Below, piece after piece: positions 1 through 4,831 of a stretch of 5,130 nt of DNA. Source of the DNA: Verrucomicrobiota bacterium (GTDB taxonomy: Bacteria; Verrucomicrobiota; Verrucomicrobiia; Methylacidiphilales; Verrucolacustridaceae). The number at the start of each line of letters is the position of its first letter. The stretch's first letter is position 1. The translations under genes and the position numbers were made by a program. The DNA lies in NCBI GenBank assembly GCA_010028775.1, contig RHAF01000086.1, positions 1 to 5,130 of the forward strand, read 5' to 3'. The notes under the pieces are model-generated. The model was not told where the DNA came from, did not search any database, and was given only the letters and a program-made list of their open reading frames with translations.

Positions 1-275
1 TTGAGCAGGGAGGTGTCCACACCGCCCTGAAGAATGAAATCCTCCAAAAGGCGGCCGACCTCATTGTCGGCAAAGGCGCTGAGAAGGGCGGTGCGGAGTC
101 CGAAGCAGCGGCGGAGGCCCCGGGCCACGTTGTATTCGCCTCCGCCTTCCCAGGCGCGGAAGGAGCGGGCCGTGCGAATGCGGCCTTCCCCCGGATCGAG
201 GCGAAGCATGACTTCCCCCATGGAAACTTCGTCGTAGCGGCAGGATTCTGCAGGCTTAAGTTTGAGGGTGCTCAT
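1..275 (-). CDS. kdgK: PfkB-family sugar kinase, probable 2-keto-3-deoxygluconate kinase (N-terminal part, cut by window edge)
   Basis: Ninety-one codons are visible from the ATG at 275; the C-terminal part, including the ATP-binding and catalytic region of PfkB kinases, lies beyond the left edge. After a leader of about 17 residues comes the motif MGEVMLRL (residues 19-26), typical of the first beta strand of KDG and related kinases. A GGGEYNVARGL segment (44-54) corresponds to the substrate-binding GG-x-x-x-N-x-A signature, and GVDTS (85-89) is also typical of the family. KDG kinases phosphorylate 2-keto-3-deoxygluconate to KDPG in the cytoplasm. The start overlaps the eda stop by 4 nt (ATGA) and has a GGAG ribosome site 7 nt upstream, so the two are probably translationally coupled. 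The pairing with KDPG aldolase supports KDG as substrate, but fructokinase or another PfkB specificity cannot be excluded from the N-terminus alone. Confidence 0.85.
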   Translation of the reverse strand, partial: MSTLKLKPAESCRYDEVSMGEVMLRLDPGEGRIRTARSFRAWEGGGEYNVARGLRRCFGLRTALLSAFADNEVGRLLEDFILQGGVDTSLL

Positions 276-919
276 GATTTGGCTCCGGAGGTGAGTTGGA
301 TGGCTTCTCGGGTTAGACGTTGGATGGTCGCCCAGTCTGCAGCTTCGATGTACTTCTTGTCGACAAACCAAGAACCTCCCAGGGCGGCGACGGATTTGAG
401 GGCCAGATACGGTCCGACATTGGATGCCTGCAGCCCACCGGTGGGGATGAAGCGTACCCCGGTGTGTCCATAGGGGCCCTCCAAGGCCTTGAGGTAAGAG
501 GCGCCACCGGCTTGCTCCGCCGGAAAGAACTTTTGAATTTTGCATCCCAGAAAGAGGCCTTTTTGAACGTCACTGGGAGTGGCCACCCCGGGAACGTAAG
601 TCAGTTTCTCCTTTTGGGCTGTTTGGATGACTTTCTCGTCCAATCCCGGTGCGAGGCCAAACTTGGCGCCGGCCCCGGCGGCTTTTTTGACCTGCTCGGG
701 ATCGAGCAGGGTGCCGGCTCCAACAAGCATGTCGGGACAATCCTTGGCGATCCGGCGGATCGATTCTTCGGCCGCAGCGGTGCGGAAGGTGATTTCAATC
801 ACGCCCAAACCGGCGGACAGAAGTGCTTTGGCCAGATCGACCGCTTTGGCGGCATCCTCAATCACGACCACAGGCACGAGCCGTCGCTCCAGGAGTCGGG
901 AGGTCAGGTCGGCGCTCAT
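272..919 (-). CDS. eda: KDPG aldolase (2-dehydro-3-deoxy-phosphogluconate aldolase), class I
   Basis: The 215-residue protein has the length of classical Eda (about 213). It cleaves KDPG to pyruvate and glyceraldehyde-3-phosphate, the last step of Entner-Doudoroff and uronate catabolism, in the cytoplasm. Visible family marks are VPVVVI (15-20), EITFRT (42-47) with the presumed general base Glu42, VGAGTLL (66-72), and KFFPAE (130-135) with the Schiff-base Lys130. FIPTGG (157-162) is the phosphate-binding loop and GGSW (181-184) a second conserved element. All key residues are intact. The ATG lies 10 nt after the stop of the upstream oxidoreductase, and no convincing Shine-Dalgarno precedes it (the upstream bases read CTAATCTTGCTTCG), so reinitiation may matter. 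Its stop overlaps the next gene, the sugar kinase, by 4 nt. The related 4-hydroxy-2-oxoglutarate aldolase or KDPGal aldolase activities share this fold, but the motifs fit KDPG aldolase well. Confidence 0.95.
   Translation of the reverse strand: MSADLTSRLLERRLVPVVVIEDAAKAVDLAKALLSAGLGVIEITFRTAAAEESIRRIAKDCPDMLVGAGTLLDPEQVKKAAGAGAKFGLAPGLDEKVIQTAQKEKLTYVPGVATPSDVQKGLFLGCKIQKFFPAEQAGGASYLKALEGPYGHTGVRFIPTGGLQASNVGPYLALKSVAALGGSWFVDKKYIEAADWATIQRLTREAIQLTSGAKS
283..286 (-). promoter_or_regulatory. Ribosome binding site of the sugar kinase, inside eda
   Basis: GGAG on the minus strand, 7 nt before the ATG at 275, lies in the last codons of eda. With the ATGA stop/start overlap it supports coupled translation of aldolase and kinase. 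Confidence 0.65.
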
Positions 920-929
920 CGAAGCAAGA

Positions 930-2078
930 TTAGCCTAGTTTCGGCACTTCGAGCCAGCGGCGTTCGGCCCAGGATTGGAGGCCGAGTTCGGCCAATTGGA
1001 CGCCTTTGGCGCCTTCAAGCAGCGACCAGGGAAAGGGCTCGTTGAGCACCACATGCCGTAAGAACAGTTCCCACTGCACTTTGAAGGCGTTGTCGTACAC
1101 CGCATTGGTGGGTTGGGTGATCCAGCCATCGGCGTAGTTGATGGGGCTGTCCTGATCTGGATTCCAGAGGCAGCGGGGGGTGGCGGAGTTGTCCTGGACC
1201 GTGCAGTTCCGGAGGCCGGCCACGGCGGAGCCGTCGGTGCCGTCCACCTGGAGGGTCAGCAGGTCATCCCGTTTTACGCGGACGCACCACGAGGAGTTGA
1301 AGTGGCAGATGACGCCGTTCTTCAGCTCAAAGGTGGCGTAAGCGGAGTCATCGGCAGTGCACTTGTAGGGCTTGCCGTTTTCGTCCCACCGCTCGGGCAG
1401 GTGGGTGGCACCCAGGCAGGAGAGGGCTTTGATTTCGCCGAACAGGTTTTGGATGACGTACTGCCAGTGGCAGAGCATGTCGACGATGATCCCGCCGTCC
1501 TCTTCCTTGCGGTAGTTCCAGGAGGGGCGCTGGAGCTTCTCGAACTTCCCGGGGAACACCCAGTAGCCGAATTCGCCACGAACGGAGAGGATTTTCCCGA
1601 AGAAACCGGTGTCGATGAGGTAACGGAGTTTAAGCAAGCCCGGAAGCCAGAGCTTGTCCTGGACCACGCCGTTTTTCAGTCCGGCGGCGGTGACCTCCTT
1701 GGCCAAGGCCAGGGCCTCCTTGGAGGTGGTGGCGGTGGGTTTCTCGCAGTAGATGTGCTTTTTTGCGGCGATGGCCTTGCGGACTCCGATGGGGCGTTGG
1801 CCGGTAAGGGTGGAATCGAAATACACCTGATTGGCCGGGTCTTTGAGGGCGGCATCGAGGTCGGTGGTGACCCGGGTGATTCCGTGGGCGGCCCCGAGAT
1901 TGCGGAGTTTTTCCTCATTGCGACCGACCAGGATGGGGTCAGGCATGATGACCTCCCCGGGCTTGATCTGTACTCCGCCCTGCTTGCGGATGGCGACAAT
2001 GGAGCGGATGAGATGTTGGTTGGTGCCCATGCGTCCGGTGACGCCGTTCATGATGATGCCGACTTTGTGTTCTTTCAT
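930..2078 (-). CDS. Gfo/Idh/MocA-family NAD(P)-dependent oxidoreductase
   Basis: This 382-residue protein has an N-terminal Rossmann domain (about 1-125) and a C-terminal alpha/beta domain typical of Gfo/Idh/MocA sugar dehydrogenases. The dinucleotide-binding loop reads MNGVTGRMG (10-18), not the usual GxGxxG; it looks more like the loop of dihydrodipicolinate reductase. CEKPTA (111-116) holds the EKP motif with the probable catalytic Lys113. GGIIVDMLCHW (195-205) gives the D-x-x-x-H pair Asp200/His204 of the active site. Between the first helix and the next beta strand lies an apparent insertion (about 30-48) containing IKPGEVIMPDP. The start at 2078 was chosen over an in-frame ATG 135 nt upstream because AAGGA sits 4 nt before it, homology begins there, and the longer form would run into the cupin gene. 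No signal peptide is seen. The substrate is unknown; the operon suggests a keto- or hydroxy-uronate or a sugar released with it. Confidence 0.9.
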   Translation of the reverse strand: MKEHKVGIIMNGVTGRMGTNQHLIRSIVAIRKQGGVQIKPGEVIMPDPILVGRNEEKLRNLGAAHGITRVTTDLDAALKDPANQVYFDSTLTGQRPIGVRKAIAAKKHIYCEKPTATTSKEALALAKEVTAAGLKNGVVQDKLWLPGLLKLRYLIDTGFFGKILSVRGEFGYWVFPGKFEKLQRPSWNYRKEEDGGIIVDMLCHWQYVIQNLFGEIKALSCLGATHLPERWDENGKPYKCTADDSAYATFELKNGVICHFNSSWCVRVKRDDLLTLQVDGTDGSAVAGLRNCTVQDNSATPRCLWNPDQDSPINYADGWITQPTNAVYDNAFKVQWELFLRHVVLNEPFPWSLLEGAKGVQLAELGLQSWAERRWLEVPKLG

Positions 2079-2081
2079 AGA

Positions 2082-2087
2082 TTCCTT
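2082..2087 (-). promoter_or_regulatory. Ribosome binding site of the Gfo/Idh/MocA gene
   Basis: AAGGAA on the minus strand stands 3-4 nt before the ATG at 2078 in the 28-nt gap after the cupin gene. Together with the start of recognisable Rossmann-fold sequence, it decides for 2078 and against the in-frame ATG at 2213. Confidence 0.65.
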
Positions 2088-2106
2088 GGTTGGGGTTGGG
2101 TTGAAA

Positions 2107-2550
2107 TCAGGGTTTTTTGGTGCACTGGGGTTGGGCACCGGCAGGCAGGGCGGGGACATCGATCCCGGCTTTTGGCAGGGTACCTTCCAGTTCCTGCTTC
2201 CAGTGGGCGACATCCCCGGACGGGCCGTAGACGTAAATCATGCGCATGGGCTTGTCCCCGGTGTTCGTGAGCTGATGGAAAACTCCTGAGGGAATATAGA
2301 CGGCCTGGCCGCCTTTTACGGCAATGCGTTCCGTGCCAAGGCACATTTCGCCCTCTCCCTCGACGACAAAGTAGACCTCCTCCTGCTCCTGGTTGTGCCA
2401 GGGAACCTGTCCACCTTTCGGCTCCAGGGTGACGTTGCCCATGGCGAAGTTGGTCGCCTGAATCGGGGACATGCCTCCCACCAGATTCTGGGTGCGACGG
2501 CGGGCCGGATAGGTGCGGCCCTGAATCTGACTCAAGTCGGCGACAATCAT
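2107..2550 (-). CDS. Small single-domain cupin, candidate uronate ketonisation or isomerisation enzyme
   Basis: A 147-residue cytoplasmic protein with one cupin barrel. Motif 1 spans about 47-65 and contains VPWHNQEQEEVYF, giving His52, Gln54 and Glu58 as likely metal ligands; Gln54 stands where the usual HxH second histidine would be. Motif 2 is nearly perfect: Gly81, Pro87, Gly89, His92 and Asn96 fit G-x5-P-x-G-x2-H-x3-N. A tail of about 35 residues with WKQELEGTLPKAGI follows the barrel. The start at 2550 was chosen because a GGAGG site lies 6 nt upstream and the ATG overlaps the GH88 stop as ATGA; the reading frame stays open further upstream but only as a shadow of the GH88 gene. KdgF, a small cupin that ketonises unsaturated uronates, is the attractive parallel given the GH88 and KDG-pathway neighbours. 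That is inference: cupins are functionally diverse, and this one could also be a sugar isomerase, an epimerase or a binding protein. Confidence 0.88.
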   Translation of the reverse strand: MIVADLSQIQGRTYPARRRTQNLVGGMSPIQATNFAMGNVTLEPKGGQVPWHNQEQEEVYFVVEGEGEMCLGTERIAVKGGQAVYIPSGVFHQLTNTGDKPMRMIYVYGPSGDVAHWKQELEGTLPKAGIDVPALPAGAQPQCTKKP

Positions 2551-3932
2551 GAATTTCCTCCAAAGAAGGTGAGGTAGGGTTTTCCGCCGGCGAGGCGGAG
2601 CAGGTAAAGGGCGAGTTCCAGCAGGTGGTAGTCTCCCCACATGGCGGCCTCCCCGCAGGGGATCTGAAAGCCCTTGGGGATGTGATCCCATCCGTTTGGG
2701 CGGTGATAGACGGTATGAAGGAGTAGTCCCTCATGTTTCGGGTCGGTGGAGAGGTACGGTTCGGAGAACAAGGTGCGGGCCACCGTTAATCCGGCCGCAA
2801 AGTAAATTTTTCCGGCCGCCTTGTCCCCGTGTTTCTGTAAATAGCGACCAAGGCGGAGAAGTCCCTGGGCGGCAATGGCCGCGGCCGAGCTGTCAACCGG
2901 CTCGTGGAAATTGTAGGGATCGGCCGGCCGATTCTGGTAATCCCCAAGATGCACCAGACCGGGGGCGCCGGTGTCCCAGTAGGGAATGCCGTCGGTGGGA
3001 GTTTCGCGCAGGTAAAAGTCGGCGGTGACCTTGGCAACCTCAAGGAAGCGGTTAAGGATCTTTTTCTTTCCCCCGAACTCGCGAAAGTTTGACTCCGGCA
3101 GGGTCTGGAGAAATTCCAGCTGTTCCGGGTATCCGCAAAGAACCCAAGCGTGGCCCCGGGTCCATGTGGTGAAGGCGGAGTAACCCTGTTGGGTGGAGGG
3201 GCAGCGATAGGCGCCATCGGTGACATTGAAGATGGACTCGTGGACGACACGCCCGGGGACATCGTAAGTGTCACGGCCCTTGCCGTAGTAGACATTGTAG
3301 CGCGCAGTAGTCTCCGCGTGTTGCAGGGAGCGGGCCAGAAGGTTGATCTTGTGGTCATTTTCCCCCATCAGCGTTTGGCCGAGAAGGTGGGCGATGCCCA
3401 GGGCCCGCAAGGAGCGGATGGTGTCGGAGAAGAGGGAGTGGGGGCCGTTAAAGGAGCGGATGTAGCCCAATTCGGGGGTCAACTGGGTCCAGCGGGAGGC
3501 CTGCACGGCCCCGCTGGCCTTGAGGGCAAGGTCGTAAAAGTGGGATTCCCAGGAGTTGGAAGGAAGACGGCCTTCCCGGAGAAGACGCCGCAGGTTCCCA
3601 TAGGTGCTGACATTGTTGAAGCCGTGGTCGTGGACCCCGACGTGGGTGACGTGGGAGGCCATCCGACGGAGGGTTCCCTCACGGCCGATCTTGAGCGAGG
3701 TTTTGTCGCCGGTGGCGTCGAAATGAAGAATGGCCGACCCATAAACAAACCCCTCGGTCCATTCGGTCCAGCCACGAGAGGTGTATTTTCCGGCCACGGT
3801 AAAAACGGGAGTGCCGTCTGATTCCTTCCAGCGTTTCTGTAGTCCCCGGATTTTCGGGGTAGCGGTCTCAAACACGCGCCGGGCGGCGGCTTGCAAGCTT
3901 TTCGGGGTGAGGGTGGGATCGAGGTGGATCAT
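2547..3932 (-). CDS. GH88-like unsaturated glucuronyl hydrolase
   Basis: The 461-residue protein resembles glycoside hydrolase family 88, alpha/alpha-barrel enzymes that hydrate the C4=C5 double bond of the terminal unsaturated uronic acid and so release it from lyase-generated oligosaccharides. Visible landmarks in order are WTEGFVYGSAIL (58-69), HDHGFN (101-106) with Asp102 at the first conserved acid, and GYIRSF (156-161). Next come SLFSDTIRSL (166-175) with Asp170 at the second conserved acid, QQGYSAFTTWTRGHAWVLCG (248-267), DGIPYWD (314-320) and DSSAAAIAAQGLLRLGRY (347-364). It is longer than typical UGLs (about 380), with extra sequence around 118-150 and 275-292. No signal peptide is present, so it should act in the cytoplasm on imported oligosaccharides. 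AAGGAG lies 8 nt before the ATG and overlaps the stop of the SDR gene. The preferred substrate (chondroitin, heparin, alginate, glucuronan or ulvan fragments) cannot be told from sequence alone. GH105 is a less likely alternative. Confidence 0.9.
   Translation of the reverse strand: MIHLDPTLTPKSLQAAARRVFETATPKIRGLQKRWKESDGTPVFTVAGKYTSRGWTEWTEGFVYGSAILHFDATGDKTSLKIGREGTLRRMASHVTHVGVHDHGFNNVSTYGNLRRLLREGRLPSNSWESHFYDLALKASGAVQASRWTQLTPELGYIRSFNGPHSLFSDTIRSLRALGIAHLLGQTLMGENDHKINLLARSLQHAETTARYNVYYGKGRDTYDVPGRVVHESIFNVTDGAYRCPSTQQGYSAFTTWTRGHAWVLCGYPEQLEFLQTLPESNFREFGGKKKILNRFLEVAKVTADFYLRETPTDGIPYWDTGAPGLVHLGDYQNRPADPYNFHEPVDSSAAAIAAQGLLRLGRYLQKHGDKAAGKIYFAAGLTVARTLFSEPYLSTDPKHEGLLLHTVYHRPNGWDHIPKGFQIPCGEAAMWGDYHLLELALYLLRLAGGKPYLTFFGGNS
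2557..2561 (-). promoter_or_regulatory. Ribosome binding site deciding the cupin start
   Basis: GGAGG on the minus strand, 6 nt before the ATG at 2550, lies inside the last codons of the GH88 gene. It fixes the cupin start at 2550, although the reading frame is open as far as 2691. It also shows that the cupin is translated from its own site, despite the ATGA overlap. Confidence 0.8.
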
Positions 3933-3940
3933 GGGATTGG

Positions 3941-3946
3941 CTCCTT
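3941..3946 (-). promoter_or_regulatory. Ribosome binding site of the GH88 gene, overlapping the SDR stop
   Basis: On the minus strand this reads AAGGAG, 8 nt before the ATG at 3932. Its first two bases are shared with the TAA stop of the SDR gene, so ribosomes ending on the SDR gene finish on the next gene's initiation site. This supports the start at 3932 and coupled translation. Confidence 0.8.
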
Positions 3947-4733
3947 AAAGGCGTCGCAGGTGGAAACCGCCGTCGAGGTAAATGACATCGCCGGTGCTGA
4001 ACGGAAAATCGCCGCGGCAGATGGCACGGCAGGCCAGGCCGACATCCTCGGGTTTGCCCCAGCGTTTCTGGGGGACCAGTCCCTCGGCGATCAGCTTGTC
4101 ATATTTTTCCTTCACCCCGGCGGTCATGTCGGTGGCCATCACGCCGGGCCGGAGCTCGATCACCTGAACTCCCTCGGCGGCGAGGCGGGTGGCCCAAAGT
4201 TGGGCCGCCATGGCGAGTCCGGCCTTGGAGATGCAGTATTCGCCGCGGTTGACCGAGGCCGTGCTGGCGGAGATGGAAGTGACGAAAATAAGTTTATACC
4301 CTCCCGGAAGAAGGGATTGGCCCGGATGAGCCAGCCAATGACGGGCGGCGAGTTGGCTGAGGAAATAGGGGCCCTTGAGATTGACCGAGATGACCTCGTC
4401 GAAAACATCCTCCTTAGCATCGGGAAGATCGGCGCGCTCCCGGGGGGCAATTCCGGCATTGTTGATCAGGGCATCCAGCCGACCAAACCCCTCCAGCACC
4501 CGCTTCATCAGGTGGGTGCGATCCTCCTGGGAGGCCAGTTGTGCGGGAACAGAGATAAAGCGCTGATCCTTGTTTTTGGCGACCGCGCGGCAGGCGTTAA
4601 CGGTCTCCTCGGCCGCCTGGCGGTTGGAGGCGTAGTGGATGGCTAAGTCATACCCCTCCGGTGCCAAGGACAGGGCCACTCCACGGCCCAGACCGCGGCT
4701 GGCTCCGGTAACGAGTACGACGGGTCGGGACAT
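3945..4733 (-). CDS. Short-chain dehydrogenase/reductase, candidate keto-uronate (DEH/DKII) reductase
   Basis: This 262-residue classical SDR has all expected elements: TGASRGLG (9-16) for the nucleotide, NNAG (91-94), Asn118, and the catalytic Ser153, Tyr166 and Lys170. RPG (195-197) and LDGG (253-256) are also present. Arg13 within the glycine loop and the absence of an acidic residue at the end of the second strand (HYASNR, 33-38) suggest a preference for NADP(H). By sequence it would often be labelled FabG-like 3-ketoacyl-ACP reductase. In this setting, as first gene of a GH88/KDG-kinase/KDPG-aldolase operon, a reductase forming 2-keto-3-deoxygluconate (as KduD or alginate-pathway DEH reductases do) is more plausible. 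No fatty-acid genes are nearby. The ATG at 4733 follows a weak GGTGA site 4 nt upstream. Its stop is 12 nt before the GH88 gene. Family assignment is firm; the substrate is inferred. Confidence 0.92.
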   Translation of the reverse strand: MSRPVVLVTGASRGLGRGVALSLAPEGYDLAIHYASNRQAAEETVNACRAVAKNKDQRFISVPAQLASQEDRTHLMKRVLEGFGRLDALINNAGIAPRERADLPDAKEDVFDEVISVNLKGPYFLSQLAARHWLAHPGQSLLPGGYKLIFVTSISASTASVNRGEYCISKAGLAMAAQLWATRLAAEGVQVIELRPGVMATDMTAGVKEKYDKLIAEGLVPQKRWGKPEDVGLACRAICRGDFPFSTGDVIYLDGGFHLRRL

Positions 4734-4759
4734 ACATTCACCCTAGCGGAGCGGGTCGG
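4721..4759. repeat. Direct repeat CGGGTCGG flanking the operon start codon
   Basis: CGGGTCGG is present at 4721-4728, inside the first codons of the SDR gene, and at 4752-4759 in the intergenic gap. The copies are 31 bp apart, about three helical turns, and flank the operon start. The spacing suits tandem half-sites of an AraC-type regulator, but an 8-mer of this composition may recur by chance in GC-rich DNA. Confidence 0.3.
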
Positions 4760-4815
4760 CAAAAGGATGGGAAAAACCGCTTTCTATAGCACAAAAACGA
4801 CATTATTATTGTTCT
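4734..4815. promoter_or_regulatory. Divergent intergenic promoter/operator region
   Basis: This is the only real intergenic gap in the window and must carry the promoters of both the six-gene minus-strand operon and the plus-strand cupin-type regulator. It is clearly more AT-rich between about 4761 and 4815 than its surroundings. Short A-runs at 4761-4764, 4772-4776 and 4793-4797 lie within it. TATTAT at 4804-4809 could be a plus-strand -10 box; if so, transcription would begin at or next to the ATG. TATAGA on the minus strand (4788-4783) is a possible operon -10 box. No good -35 box was found for either, as expected for activator-dependent promoters, so the exact promoters are guesses. Confidence 0.6.
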
Positions 4816-4831
4816 ATGCCAAGAAAAACCG
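4771..4831. repeat. Direct repeat GAAAAACCG with a related central copy
   Basis: GAAAAACCG occurs at 4771-4779 and again at 4823-4831, and a partial copy CAAAAACGA lies at 4792-4800. Start-to-start distances are 21, 31 and 52 bp, close to two, three and five helical turns, so all three face the same side of the DNA. The last copy lies in codons 3-6 of the regulator gene. This could be a set of regulator half-sites, intrinsically bent DNA, or chance in an A-rich stretch. Confidence 0.45.

Noticed and set aside
320..1045. Plus-strand frame of 241 codons opposite eda
   Set aside because: It is antisense to an intact KDPG aldolase with all catalytic residues, and the product shows no motif.
2079..2106. 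28-nt gap between the cupin and Gfo/Idh/MocA genes as a possible terminator or internal promoter
   Set aside because: There is no stem-loop followed by a T-run and no clear -10/-35 pair. It holds the ribosome site and little else.
2089..2135. G-rich plus-strand stretch with GGGGTTGGG at 2092-2100 and 2127-2135, suggestive of a two-layer G-quadruplex or telomere-like repeat
   Set aside because: Only two short copies exist, one lies within cupin codons, and the G-rich strand is not the mRNA strand. It is too weak to claim function.
2079..2213. Upstream extension of the Gfo/Idh/MocA gene to the in-frame ATG at 2213
   Set aside because: The extra 45 residues are Pro/Ser-rich and mostly encoded over the cupin gene, and a ribosome site precedes the ATG at 2078.
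1113..2270. Long plus-strand open frame (385 codons) opposite the Gfo/Idh/MocA and cupin genes
   Set aside because: Its product is rich in Gly, Val, Asp and Ala with no family motif, and it lies antisense to two genes with clear conserved motifs. It is a GC-rich codon shadow.
2075..2734. Minus-strand frame of 219 codons overlapping the cupin in another frame
   Set aside because: It is rich in Arg, Pro and Gly, covers the cupin and the end of the GH88 gene out of frame, and shows no domain.
3150..4646. Plus-strand open frames of 223 and 251 codons (3150-3821 and 3891-4646) opposite the GH88 and SDR genes
   Set aside because: They have the same low-complexity Gly/Val-rich shadow composition, no recognisable domain, and no ribosome site that outweighs the minus-strand genes.
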